A DNA stretch of 29,191 nt from a virus. The notes beneath the pieces are model-generated. The model had not been told where the DNA came from. It saw only the letters and a list, made by a program, of their open reading frames with translations, and did no database searches. This document shows, piece after piece, positions 1 through 6,825 of this stretch (its first letter is position 1; each line of letters opens with the position of its first letter). Made by a program: the position numbers and the translations under genes. Location of the stretch: IMG/VR virus record IMGVR_UViG_3300035126_000169, positions 1 through 29,191 of that record; one strand, 5' to 3'.

Positions 1-30
1 GGTGTCGGAACCCACGGCCCTCCGTATTGC

Positions 31-60
31 AAAAAAGATTCCTTAGGGGCGCCACCCCTA
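31..60 (-). terminator. Possible intrinsic terminator after the replication operon
   Basis: Read on the minus strand, a perfect 6-bp stem (TAGGGG/CCCCTA, 5-base loop TGGCG, bases 60 to 44) is followed 7 bases later by six T residues (36 to 31). The stem is short and the T tract is displaced, so it is a weak candidate. It lies downstream of the last gene of the operon, where a terminator would be expected. Bases 1-111 otherwise hold only an ORF opening at 103 that runs off the edge and that I do not trust. Confidence 0.3.
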
Positions 61-111
61 TGCGTCTGCAATGCAAGTGCGGTTTTCTTTTGCGTTTACA
101 CATAGCTGGCG

Positions 112-207
112 TCAATTTTGTTTTGCATTAGCGCCTTCTTGCCTAGCAATGGCTAGGGCGGTATAGGCCAGCACAAGATCTCGCGCTAAAGGCCAAGGAA
201 AGGCCAT
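112..207 (-). CDS. Very small coupled ORF, 31 aa, unknown function
   Basis: The ATG at 207 overlaps the TGA of the preceding gene (TGATG junction), the same coupling used throughout this operon. It encodes 31 residues beginning MAFPWPLARD, with a short apolar stretch (LVLAYTALAIA) and a polar end. No family is recognised. Support comes only from the start/stop coupling and the good fit to the operon; it could be chance. Confidence 0.35.
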   Translation of the reverse strand: MAFPWPLARDLVLAYTALAIARQEGANAKQN

Positions 208-650
208 CAGTGCGTGTCCTCGCCTGCCGTGCACGACCGCCTCAGCGCGTCTGCGCTGCTCATGGCGTCTTCGTGATGAGCCACCGTGTCGCGCAAACCT
301 TGCAGCATGATCGCGAGATGCGGGAAGATGGCCTTGATGGCCCGCTGGTCCTGCGTCCATTGCCAGTGCAACGCCTGCCGGGTCAGGCCACGGTTGCGTG
401 CTTGGTCCTCGTAGGACGACACCACAGCTTCGACCTGACCACAGCCAACGTGCAGCACGGTGCGATAGGCCGAGGGTGACAGATCAGCAATGGTCGCCAG
501 CCGGCGCACCAGTGCAGCCCCCTCGGAGTGCTTTACCTCGTCCAGTTCAAGCAGACGCTCGCAGATCTCGGACAGCAGCTTGGCCGCCTCGCTAGTCGCG
601 GCCGGACTGCGACGACTGACAGGCACACGACCTAGCGAGTAGGTAATCAC
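207..650 (-). CDS. Hypothetical phage protein, 147 aa
   Basis: A GTG start at 650 lies one codon after the TAA of the upstream gene and in the same frame. The mostly helical protein has a basic N-terminus, a leucine-rich helix (residues about 20-50) and a segment near LTRQALHWQW followed by a long helix. This could suggest a small DNA-binding protein, but I recognise no named family. It sits at the distal end of the replication operon after the DnaB-type helicase. GC-rich third positions support it as coding. Confidence 0.6.
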   Translation of the reverse strand: MITYSLGRVPVSRRSPAATSEAAKLLSEICERLLELDEVKHSEGAALVRRLATIADLSPSAYRTVLHVGCGQVEAVVSSYEDQARNRGLTRQALHWQWTQDQRAIKAIFPHLAIMLQGLRDTVAHHEDAMSSADALRRSCTAGEDTH

Positions 651-653
651 GGC

Positions 654-902
654 TTAGAGTCCCTCGACTGGATTGAGCACCAGGCGCTCATCGTCCTCAG
701 TCAGCTGGATAGCGTCCAAGCCTTCCATCGGCAGAACGCCCATCTGCTCGCGTGCCTGCACAGCGTCGATGACCTTCTTTAGGCGCTTCAAACGCTCGTT
801 GTACTCTCCGGTTACCGCCTTCTTGTGCGCTTCAAGTTGCGTGATAGCGCGTAAAGCCCGCGACGTTAGTCGGAGCGCTTCGAGTTCCTTATCGTCGGAC
901 AC
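654..902 (-). CDS. Small charged helical protein, 82 aa
   Basis: The start is set at GTG 902 because AAGGAG lies 8 bases upstream. The longer open frame to 953 has only a TTG start without a ribosome site. The protein is strongly helical and charged (KRLKKVIDAV, RLTSRALRAI), probably a short coiled coil, and ends in an acidic tail. Its TAA is followed after one codon by the GTG of the next gene in the same frame. No family is recognised; a phage accessory replication protein is a guess from position only. Confidence 0.6.
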   Translation of the reverse strand: MSDDKELEALRLTSRALRAITQLEAHKKAVTGEYNERLKRLKKVIDAVQAREQMGVLPMEGLDAIQLTEDDERLVLNPVEGL

Positions 903-936
903 AGTCTGATCTCCTTTTTGAGCTTGGCGTTCAGCC

Positions 937-1047
937 TCAAGTGCTTCTGCCAAGCATGGTTTGATACGAGTTTAGGTTTACCTGCCACAGATTATCGGTC
1001 AGAGCGTTATGCTCCACGGTGTCAATACGATAGCGCGCAGTTCTCAA
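937..1047 (-). CDS. Doubtful micro-ORF, 36 aa
   Basis: A TTG at 1047-1045 overlaps the TGA of the preceding 38-aa ORF, and the frame stays open to TGA at 937. A shorter version could begin at a GTG further on. The predicted peptide has a plausible composition (TDNLWQVNLNSYQTML), but there is no clear ribosome site. It is listed because bases 903-1043 would otherwise be unassigned. Confidence 0.2.
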   Translation of the reverse strand: MRTARYRIDTVEHNALTDNLWQVNLNSYQTMLGRST

Positions 1048-1160
1048 AAAACTTGCAGCGCGATGTTATACTTGGCGGCAAGGCTGACGATCAGCTGGCG
1101 CGTGTTGGCGTCAGGTGCGGCGTCATAAAGTCCTTGCAGCGTTTCTTTGGTTGGGATCAT
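1044..1160 (-). CDS. Small coupled ORF, 38 aa, unknown function
   Basis: The ATG at 1160 overlaps the helicase TGA as ATGA, the typical coupling in this operon. The peptide begins MIPTKETLQGLYDAA and has two amphipathic helical segments (ANTRQLIVSLAAKYNIALQV), reminiscent of a small helix-turn-helix-like or regulator fold. No family is recognised. GC-rich third positions and the overlap support it as a real gene. Confidence 0.5.
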   Translation of the reverse strand: MIPTKETLQGLYDAAPDANTRQLIVSLAAKYNIALQVF

Positions 1161-2470
1161 ACGAAATCGTCGTCAGTTGCTTTGGGTTTGATCGGTACGA
1201 ACTGCATACCGAGGCGGTCAAAGGCGAACAGCGCCTCGAGGCCGGCCGGACCGTTGCGACACTTGGCTTGGTACAGAATGACATCCAGCGTGCGTCCTTC
1301 GCTCATTGCATCCTCGTTGGCTGGGTAAAGGAACCAGACCCGATCAGCGTCTTGCTCGATAGCCCCAGACTCGCGCAGGTCAGACAGACGCGGCCGGCGC
1401 TTCTTCTCGCCTTTATCCACCTCGCGGTTCAGCTGCGCCAAGAGGAACACCGGCACCTTGAGCGTGCGAGCGAGCAACTTAAACGCACGCGACATTGCAG
1501 CGACTTGCTGCTCCCGGTTCTCTCGGCCTGATCCAGCCGGCGGCGTGACCAGTTGGAGGTAGTCCACGACCACAGCGCCCAGCCCTTGCGGTGACGCGGC
1601 CAGCAGCCGGCAGACCGCTTCGATCTGCGCAACGCTGCGCGCGTGCTCGACCTCGTAGATGCGGAGGGTTGCAAATGTGGCCAAAGCGTCCAGTTCTGCT
1701 GCGATGGTCTCATCCCATTGCGGCCGCGGATTTACTCTCAGCCGAGCCATGCGAGTAAGTATCTCCTCGGCCGACATCTCAAGCGAGAAGAACGCAGTCA
1801 CCGCCCCCTGCGCGATATTGTGCGCCACTTGGCCGGCGAAGGCCGACTTACCAGCCCCAGGCCGTCCAGCAATGACGATCAGCTGACCTGCCTTGCACGG
1901 CGAGGCCTGCTGGTCCCACTCGGCGCAGATAGACGGCACAGAGTCGGACTGGTCGGGCGTGAGCAGTAGCCGTTTAGCGTTGGCGGCAACCTCGGCCAGC
2001 GTGCGACTCTTGGCCCCTGCAGTGATGTCCTGCGCGCTGCGAATGTGCGGTTCAACGCCAGCCCAGATGTCAGCCCATTCTTTGGCGCTTCCGTCCTTCG
2101 CTGCCTCTAAGCCGGCAGCCATTGCGGTGATAAGCTTCCTACGGCGAGATAGGTCAATGACATCAGCAGTCAAGCGGCGGAGATGCAGGCTGGTCGCCTC
2201 AAGTGCTTCAAGGTTGGCAATCTCAAGGGCGGATGGCTTTGCCTCGCCGTCTAGGCCAGCGATGGCGCGATACAGTCCAGCCGAGTCAGGATGCGTGCCT
2301 TCAGCCAAGCAGACCGAGCCAGCACGCCACAGAGCATGGCAAACCGGATCGCTAAAGTGTTCGGCAAGTACGCCCTCCCCTGCTGCGTATGACCAGCCAG
2401 CGGTGCCAGCGACCATGCAGGCCGAGATAAGGCGGCGCTCGGCCGTTTGGTTTACGCCAGGCGTGCTCAT
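1157..2470 (-). CDS. DnaB-type replicative DNA helicase
   Basis: A hexameric 5'-3' helicase that unwinds DNA ahead of the phage replisome. Its 437 residues match phage DnaB-like proteins. The N-terminal domain (about 1-105, beginning NQTAERRLISAC) resembles the DnaB primase-interaction domain. The RecA-like core has Walker A GRPGAGKS at 202-209, the SLEMS signature near 229-233, Walker B VVVDYLQL at about 300-307, the QLNRE motif at about 346-350 and the RPRLSDLRESGAIEQDAD region at 359-376. The ATG at 2470 overlaps the stop of the DUF1376-like gene, so initiator and helicase are co-expressed. No primase domain or separate primase is visible, so the host primase is probably used. The family is secure. 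Confidence 0.96.
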   Translation of the reverse strand: MSTPGVNQTAERRLISACMVAGTAGWSYAAGEGVLAEHFSDPVCHALWRAGSVCLAEGTHPDSAGLYRAIAGLDGEAKPSALEIANLEALEATSLHLRRLTADVIDLSRRRKLITAMAAGLEAAKDGSAKEWADIWAGVEPHIRSAQDITAGAKSRTLAEVAANAKRLLLTPDQSDSVPSICAEWDQQASPCKAGQLIVIAGRPGAGKSAFAGQVAHNIAQGAVTAFFSLEMSAEEILTRMARLRVNPRPQWDETIAAELDALATFATLRIYEVEHARSVAQIEAVCRLLAASPQGLGAVVVDYLQLVTPPAGSGRENREQQVAAMSRAFKLLARTLKVPVFLLAQLNREVDKGEKKRRPRLSDLRESGAIEQDADRVWFLYPANEDAMSEGRTLDVILYQAKCRNGPAGLEALFAFDRLGMQFVPIKPKATDDDFV

Positions 2471-3216
2471 AGCTGGACCCTCGTCACGCGCGGTCCATTA
2501 TCAGCAAATGACTGCTTAGGAGCGGCACAAAGCGCCCAGTGCTTTGCCAAGGCGGTTGGCGTCAGCGCAGCACCTTCGAAGTGGGAGCGGTAGTTTGCAG
2601 CACGGCGTTTGATCTCCTCGACGGTTAGGTCTGGCATCACGGCGACGATCTGTGAACGGGCGTATGCTGCGGTCTTCCAGTTGGTAACTTCCTCAAGGCG
2701 GCCTCCTCCGATCGTAGCCAAGGCATCGATGAGCGGCTCCCGTTGGACCTTTTTCTTTTCGCCCCCACTTTGCTTCTTATCCGTTTCGATGGGGGGCGGA
2801 GTAGTATTATTAGAAGATGAAGATGAAGATGAAGAGCATCGTTCTGGCATATGGCTTGGCATTGCCACCCCATATGGCTTGGCATTGCCAGGCCTTGCCT
2901 TTCGCCTCGTTTCCCACCCATTTCTGGCGTTTTCTGCCTGTCGATTGCGAAAACTGATGGATTCCTGCCTCACCTGCTCGAGCCGGGCGTTTACCAAGCC
3001 ACCTGCCAGATCGATGCCAAACTTATGCCGGATCGATGCCACCGCATTGCCACCGCATCCCGTCAGGCGTTGAAGCATGGCGTCGTCGTTTGGAATGCTA
3101 CCTTGAGTCCACTGATAGCAAAGGAGGCGAATATAGCCGCCCACCTCCTCAGCGGTCATCATGGCGGTGCCGACCAAGAAATCGCCTGCGTATAACTGAA
3201 AGGCTGGTGCCTTCAT
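2467..3216 (-). CDS. DUF1376-like phage replication protein
   Basis: The N-terminal 95 residues (FQLYAGDFLVGTAMMTAEEVGGYIRLLCYQW) match the DUF1376/YdaU type found in phage replication initiators. A low-complexity linker follows (about 120-160), with eight consecutive serines then Asn, Thr and Pro, and then a helical C-terminal part (about 165-249). The arrangement N-domain, flexible linker, C-domain directly upstream of a DnaB helicase resembles initiator plus helicase pairs, where the C-terminus recruits the helicase; that role is inferred. Two direct-repeat types lie inside the gene and could mark an origin. The ATG at 3216 overlaps the stop of a 33-aa ORF. Confidence 0.8.
   Translation of the reverse strand: MKAPAFQLYAGDFLVGTAMMTAEEVGGYIRLLCYQWTQGSIPNDDAMLQRLTGCGGNAVASIRHKFGIDLAGGLVNARLEQVRQESISFRNRQAENARNGWETRRKARPGNAKPYGVAMPSHMPERCSSSSSSSSNNTTPPPIETDKKQSGGEKKKVQREPLIDALATIGGGRLEEVTNWKTAAYARSQIVAVMPDLTVEEIKRRAANYRSHFEGAALTPTALAKHWALCAAPKQSFADNGPRVTRVQL
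2813..2836 (-). repeat. Hexanucleotide microsatellite encoding poly-serine
   Basis: Three copies of GAAGAT plus one GAAGAG on the plus strand; on the coding strand it reads alternating TCT/TCA serine codons. Unit changes would add or remove two serines without shifting the frame, so linker length in the replication protein could vary between relatives. Confidence 0.9.
2848..2890. repeat. Two 20-bp direct repeats with internal dyads (iteron-like)
   Basis: The 20-mer CATATGGCTTGGCATTGCCA occurs at 2848-2867 and again at 2871-2890, so the period is 23 bp. Each copy contains an inverted TGGCA-x-TGCCA element and the palindrome CATATG. Because 23 is not a multiple of 3, the copies are read in different frames, which argues that the DNA rather than the protein repeat is conserved. 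The location inside an initiator-like gene recalls phage origins built within the initiator gene. Origin function is inferred. Confidence 0.6.
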
Positions 3217-3314
3217 AGAGACAAAAAAAGCCCGCCCACCGAGGAGGTGAGAAATTGGCCGCAGGTGCCGATTCCCCTCGATGAGCGGACAAAGTTTTTG
3301 GTGTTAGTAGTCAT
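3213..3314 (-). CDS. Short ORF, 33 aa, possible leader peptide
   Basis: The ATG at 3314 opens a 33-residue frame whose TGA overlaps the ATG of the replication gene (ATGA). The peptide begins MTTNTKNFVRSSRGIGTCG and ends with an apolar stretch (SSVGGLFLSL). Its last codons run through a GC-rich segment and a T7 tract resembling a terminator, so translation of this ORF could influence read-through into the replication gene. That is speculation; no ribosome site is strong. Confidence 0.4.
   Translation of the reverse strand: MTTNTKNFVRSSRGIGTCGQFLTSSVGGLFLSL
3223..3251 (-). terminator. Possible terminator or attenuator before the replication gene
   Basis: On the minus strand CTCACC pairs with GGTGGG (one G-U pair, loop TCCTC). 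This is followed by CGGGC and seven T residues, all inside the small ORF that precedes the initiator gene. It has the look of an intrinsic terminator, but the stem is short and the T tract is offset by five bases. If it works, it would set the level of the initiator and helicase relative to upstream genes. Confidence 0.35.
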
Positions 3315-3371
3315 CCTGCGATTAGGCTTTCTCACGGCCTATCTCTTGTTTTGCGCCCTATTTGCAGCGCG

Positions 3372-3584
3372 TCAACTGGCTTTTTCGGCCTGCTTTTCCA
3401 ACAGCTGCGCGTGCTCCATCTTCAGCGCCTGGTACGCCTCAAGGAGTTCATCCCGCTCGTGACGAAGCGCAATGTTAGCCAGCGTCTCGTCGTACACCTT
3501 GCACTCTAATTCCACGCGCTGCCTTTGCAGGTCAGCAATGACCGCTCGGTAGTGCGAGGGAAAATCGTTCTTGATGATGCTCAT
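3372..3584 (-). CDS. Small coiled-coil protein, 70 aa
   Basis: An almost entirely helical, heptad-rich protein (residues about 14-65, with DLQRQRVELECKV and ERDELLEAYQAL). No enzymatic motif is present. The ATG at 3584 overlaps the stop of the PD-(D/E)XK-like gene as ATGA. Small coiled-coil proteins of this type are frequent in phage early regions and usually have no known function. Confidence 0.7.
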   Translation of the reverse strand: MSIIKNDFPSHYRAVIADLQRQRVELECKVYDETLANIALRHERDELLEAYQALKMEHAQLLEKQAEKAS

Positions 3585-4075
3585 GGTGCGTTTGCGTACC
3601 CTTGGTCGCTGATGATGTTGATTGAGGATGTCGGGATGACGATTAGCGGCTCGGTGTCGCTCCGGCTTTTAGGTCCACGAGGCCTGCAGCCACCGATCTT
3701 GTGCTTGCTTGCGTCGATATCGACCCAGTTGATGAAACCTAGTTTGTCGGACCACTGCGAGACGTAGACGGCCGGAGTGTTCATTCCATGCTGGCATAGG
3801 CCGAGCGCGTGCCACTTGCGCAAGTTAAGGAAGACCGAGTCGTAGTCGCCAAAAGCGCAGCGATGAATCTTCAGTTCGCCTACTCCGACAATGCGCTCAT
3901 GGCGAACGAAGAACCAGTCGATGGCCGCTAGCTTGCCCATCGGTCGACACTCACAGTTCCAGTGCGCCTCTAGGATCTTAGCCACCGCTGCCTCATTAGC
4001 TTCGTCTTCGTTAGTGCGAAAGATGAGCGAGCCGTCAATGAACCTTTGCGCCTCGCGGCGGTAGAAATCGTTCAC
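3581..4075 (-). CDS. PD-(D/E)XK-type nuclease-like protein, 164 aa
   Basis: Residues 28-69 carry the layout of the PD-(D/E)XK nuclease fold: a helix with a glutamate (NEAAVAKILEAHW), then an aspartate in a strand (AIDWFF, D53) and ELK (E67, K69) in the next strand. A helix with YDSVFLNLRKW follows. The C-terminal 40 residues look extended. The protein may cut DNA during replication or recombination, but the substrate is unknown. The GTG start at 4075 overlaps the preceding TGA. The fold assignment is by motif only. Confidence 0.6.
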   Translation of the reverse strand: MNDFYRREAQRFIDGSLIFRTNEDEANEAAVAKILEAHWNCECRPMGKLAAIDWFFVRHERIVGVGELKIHRCAFGDYDSVFLNLRKWHALGLCQHGMNTPAVYVSQWSDKLGFINWVDIDASKHKIGGCRPRGPKSRSDTEPLIVIPTSSINIISDQGYANAP

Positions 4076-4353
4076 GGCTTTGCCTGTTTTCGCAGCGCGG
4101 TGATCTCAATCGTCAACCGATCATTCGCGTCTCCAAGGGCTTCGACTGTCCCGCGTAGCAGAGCAGCCGTCTTCTGCGCCTTCTCTAACTCGGCTTCCAT
4201 ACCCCACAGGGTAGTGCGTAGGCTCTCCACCGCTTCGTTCAGAGCATCATTCTCTTGTTCTAGCTTTTTGATGTACTGATAAATGGTGTCCCAAGTATCA
4301 GGAAATCGCTGAAAGATTGCGGCAGCATCTATAATTTTTGGTGCATCACTCAC
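4072..4353 (-). CDS. Coiled-coil protein, 93 aa
   Basis: Starts at GTG 4353, chosen because AAGGAGGT lies about 6 bases upstream and because the GTGA overlap with the resolvase stop fits the operon style. Residues about 25-90 form a long coiled coil (KKLEQENDALNEAVESL, MEAELEKAQ). It has no catalytic motif. It is probably an early-region accessory protein of unknown role. Confidence 0.7.
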   Translation of the reverse strand: MSDAPKIIDAAAIFQRFPDTWDTIYQYIKKLEQENDALNEAVESLRTTLWGMEAELEKAQKTAALLRGTVEALGDANDRLTIEITALRKQAKP

Positions 4354-4826
4354 GTCACACCTCCTTCCCGCCGACCCTCGGCCTGGATCGCGTGCTCAAG
4401 TATGAGCAGTGCATCACAGTTCGCCAGCGTCACGCCGTGCTGCGGATAAAGCCGCTTGGCTACGTCACGCAGCGCGCGCTTCCGCTCTGGTCCTTTGAGC
4501 GTTGATCCCAGGCCAATCGTCTTCTGCCACGTCTGCGGACGGACCAGGACAGTTCGGATCTTTAGAGTCTCTAGGATGCCAAGCCATCGACCGTAGTTCT
4601 GGCCGAACTTGAACATGGCAGAGCCAGGCTGAGGTTTGCCGATGAAACCGCCGACCTGCTCGATGTAGGCAACGGCGTGGCCAGTCATGTCGCGCAGCCC
4701 GTAAATCAGTTCAGATTGCGAGGCGAGGCCCATTGTTGGCTTGGTTCCAATATGATCGTGGCGTAGGCCATTTCGCCACGCCACAGCGCCGGATGCGCCA
4801 GGGTCGATTGCAATGATCGTAGGCAT
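4350..4826 (-). CDS. RuvC-like Holliday junction resolvase
   Basis: A 158-residue RNase H-fold endonuclease of the RuvC type. Catalytic acids are visible: D8 in IIAIDPGASGA, E56 in AYIEQVGG and D138 in NCDALLIL near the C-terminus. The RPQTWQK segment (about 96-102) also fits phage RuvC-like enzymes. It would resolve branched DNA from replication and recombination before packaging. The ATG at 4826 overlaps the TAA of the upstream gene by one base. It works in the same module as the RecE-like nuclease. Confidence 0.88.
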   Translation of the reverse strand: MPTIIAIDPGASGAVAWRNGLRHDHIGTKPTMGLASQSELIYGLRDMTGHAVAYIEQVGGFIGKPQPGSAMFKFGQNYGRWLGILETLKIRTVLVRPQTWQKTIGLGSTLKGPERKRALRDVAKRLYPQHGVTLANCDALLILEHAIQAEGRREGGVT

Positions 4827-5110
4827 TAGAAGTCGATTTTATCTTCCGTTTCCTCGCGACCGATTCCCGGAATCGTCACTGTCTTGCCGACCGCAGGCTG
4901 TGCAGGCCGAGCAGGAACGCCGTCCTTGCGCTCGACCACACCGCGGATGTATTTGCCGGAGCCGTTCTTGGCCTCGGCAAGCCAGCCACTCAGCTTGTAG
5001 TCGACGCCATTGATGCGGACCTCGCCGCGGTAGTCTGGCCGCTTCTCGTTGCCACCCTTGTCGTTCTTGAAAAGGCGAAACTTGAGTTCGTTATCGTATT
5101 GTTGGTTCAT
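4826..5110 (-). CDS. Small phage/plasmid-type protein, 94 aa
   Basis: The start is ATG 5110, which has AAGGAG 8 bases upstream and overlaps the TGA of the preceding gene as ATGA; a longer frame to 5203 is not needed. The sequence YDNELKFRLFKNDKGG with RPDYRGEVRINGVDYKLSGWL resembles a widespread group of small beta-rich phage and plasmid proteins often found near recombination genes. The C-terminal 30 residues (PARPAQPAVGK, ending EETEDKIDF) are disordered and acidic, as in single-strand DNA-binding proteins. That resemblance is suggestive only. Confidence 0.7.
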   Translation of the reverse strand: MNQQYDNELKFRLFKNDKGGNEKRPDYRGEVRINGVDYKLSGWLAEAKNGSGKYIRGVVERKDGVPARPAQPAVGKTVTIPGIGREETEDKIDF

Positions 5111-5490
5111 GCTTGGATCTCCTTGATTCGAATTCCACCGACCGCGCGGCCGCCGAAGCGGACCTCTGGATCGTGGTAAAGAAAGATGGTATGGCCTCGC
5201 CATGCCTGAGTGTTAGCGCCGAACATTCGGACCAACGCGCGACGGTTGGCCGAGGTGCGCAAGACTAACTGCTTGGCCTTGCCCTTGAACTTCAGCGCTG
5301 GCACGTTGCGTTCCTTGCGCCCCTTATCGAAGGCAACCTCGTCATAGAGCAGCACGTCCTCAATCTCGGCCGGCACGTCGCCAAGTCCGACCAAGTCCTC
5401 GCTGGCGAGCCACGGTGAGGTGCGAAGCATACCGCTCAGGCCAGTGAAAACCTTCGCGTTGTTCGGTGTCGTTGTGTCGTCGGTGGTCAT
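5107..5490 (-). CDS. Conserved phage early protein, 127 aa, unknown function
   Basis: The sequence has the look of a phage protein family found in recombination regions: SPWLASEDLVGLGDVPAEI, a charged middle (FDKGRKERNVPALKFKG), then KQLVLRTSANRRALVRMFG and a closing beta segment with FLYHDPEVRFGG. I know of no biochemical function. Its position between a RecE-like nuclease and a RuvC-like resolvase suggests a recombination accessory role, for example annealing or DNA binding. The ATG at 5490 overlaps the upstream TGA. Confidence 0.7.
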   Translation of the reverse strand: MTTDDTTTPNNAKVFTGLSGMLRTSPWLASEDLVGLGDVPAEIEDVLLYDEVAFDKGRKERNVPALKFKGKAKQLVLRTSANRRALVRMFGANTQAWRGHTIFLYHDPEVRFGGRAVGGIRIKEIQA

Positions 5491-5690
5491 AACGGATATT
5501 TTCTCATGGTTTCATCAGTTACTCTTCGAAGTGAAATTGGCTTCGTGTTCATCCTAACGGCAAAGTGTTCGTGCGCTGCTTGCAGCCAGTCCAAACGCTT
5601 CTTGTCCCCCTGAAGCACCAACACTTCTTTTTCCAACTGCTTGATGCGTTTGAGATATCGCGCTGCATTGGTGCGTGATGTCGTGCTCAT
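5487..5690 (-). CDS. Small phage protein with N-terminal coiled coil, 67 aa
   Basis: An N-terminal heptad region (YLKRIKQLEKEVLVLQGDKK) leads into RLDWLQAAHEHFAVRM, a pattern seen in short phage early proteins. It has ATGA overlaps on both sides. No function can be assigned. Confidence 0.65.
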   Translation of the reverse strand: MSTTSRTNAARYLKRIKQLEKEVLVLQGDKKRLDWLQAAHEHFAVRMNTKPISLRRVTDETMRKYPL

Positions 5691-5932
5691 GTCCTACCCC
5701 CTTTCCGCTTTAAGCGCTCAGATAGCATGGCGTCGGCGTGTCTATATGCCCATATTGCAAGACTATCGGGCGGGTCGATGGTATTCATCATGCCCATCAA
5801 CGCTGCGGCGGCGAAATAGTCTCGCAACGTCATGCCATCGCTTCCTGTAGCCATGCAGCTTTTGCCATTAGAATTTGTGAAGTGAAACGCCTGAATCGGA
5901 AACGCCGGCCCTCCGTCTGATGGTGTTCTCAT
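5687..5932 (-). CDS. Conserved small phage protein, 81 aa
   Basis: It matches a very common phage hypothetical pattern: GGPAFP near the N-terminus, GMTLRDYFAAAAL in the middle and an AYRHADAMLSERLK helix at the end. The function is unknown. The start is well supported: AAGGAGGTG ends a few bases before ATG 5932, and the ATG overlaps the nuclease stop codon. Confidence 0.82.
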   Translation of the reverse strand: MRTPSDGGPAFPIQAFHFTNSNGKSCMATGSDGMTLRDYFAAAALMGMMNTIDPPDSLAIWAYRHADAMLSERLKRKGGRT

Positions 5933-6825
5933 GCGCCACCTCCTTTCGTCATGCCAGTCAGTTGTTCGGTGTCACCATAAACCCACTTCGGCAGATCAAT
6001 CATGCCCATGAGTCCAACATCTTTGTCGTGGTAGTCAGGCCAGCGTCCAGTTGACTTGCAGTCGGCCAGCTTCTCAAGGAGGTCGTCAATCTCGGTATCG
6101 CCCAAGTCGATTGCCTCAGTCGCCAGCTTCCAGACGTTCACGCGCGGGATTCGATCGGCTTCAATTGCGACGAACCAGAACTCAACCCGCACGTTCTTGG
6201 GGATGAACTGGGCTATCAAGCGCCGATACCATGCAGCCTGCCGATGGTAACCGCGCTGAAAGATTGTCTTGCTGAAAGCAGAAAGCCTCGCGTCCTGCGT
6301 GGTCTTTACGTCGATGACCTGCACGCGATCGCCTCGAAAGTTCACCGCGTCCATGCGACCTTTGCCCCAAGCTGCGCCGGTGTGAGATGCGCCAAAAACG
6401 GATAGCTCCTTGTATGCTCCCTTCAGCAGATGCGCGACAGTCTCGTGAGCAAGTGCGTGCCGAACACTAGACTCAAGCGCGTCTGCCTCATCAGCCGAGA
6501 AGATCGTCTCGCCAGCGTGGCGAGCCATCCAATCCTTGCACTCCTTGGCAGCGCCGTGCCACGGCTTCTCGTCAGGACCGTAGGTCTCAGGCTTGATGAC
6601 GTAGCGAGTCTGACCTTCGAGCAGCAGCGAGTGCAGCGCGCGCCCGAACGACATCGCGGAGGAGTCCTGCCGCTCGACGTGCTTAAAGAGCGCAGGTGAC
6701 TCGGCGAAGCGGTTCAAGTCAGACTGCGTCAGCCCAGGTGCTGCACGGTAGGCGTCATCAGTCATGCCGGCGACGGCGCAGGATGTGTGCGGTCGCCACG
6801 CGCTCGGCGTTGTGAGCATCATCAC
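5929..6825 (-). CDS. RecE-like PD-(D/E)XK exonuclease
   Basis: A 298-residue protein with the signature of phage exodeoxyribonuclease VIII/RecE-type nucleases. It has GRALHSLLLE with H64, KGRMDAV with D159, VIDVKTT with D172 and K174, and QAAWY with Q196. Such enzymes resect double-strand ends 5'-3' to give single strands for annealing. The expected partner annealing protein is not obvious nearby; the 127-aa or 94-aa neighbours are candidates. The gene opens with three consecutive ATG codons (6825, 6822, 6819), so the exact start is uncertain by two residues. Confidence 0.88.
   Translation of the reverse strand: MMMLTTPSAWRPHTSCAVAGMTDDAYRAAPGLTQSDLNRFAESPALFKHVERQDSSAMSFGRALHSLLLEGQTRYVIKPETYGPDEKPWHGAAKECKDWMARHAGETIFSADEADALESSVRHALAHETVAHLLKGAYKELSVFGASHTGAAWGKGRMDAVNFRGDRVQVIDVKTTQDARLSAFSKTIFQRGYHRQAAWYRRLIAQFIPKNVRVEFWFVAIEADRIPRVNVWKLATEAIDLGDTEIDDLLEKLADCKSTGRWPDYHDKDVGLMGMIDLPKWVYGDTEQLTGMTKGGGA

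Noticed and set aside
1-103. Partial basic ORF starting at ATG 103 and running off the edge
   Set aside because: It reads through the hairpin and T tract, has poor composition and no ribosome site.
990-1032. Promoter with TTGACA and GATAAT upstream of the 82-aa gene (minus strand)
   Set aside because: The spacing is 23 bases, too long for a sigma-70-type promoter, and no other -10 lies at 16-18 bases.
1893-2519. Plus-strand open frame (208 aa) opposite the helicase
   Set aside because: Serine/alanine-rich shadow of the DnaB-type gene, whose motifs are unmistakable.
4826-5203. Longer form of the 94-aa gene starting at 5203
   Set aside because: The additional 31 residues overlap the previous gene out of frame; ATG 5110 has a good ribosome site and the ATGA overlap.
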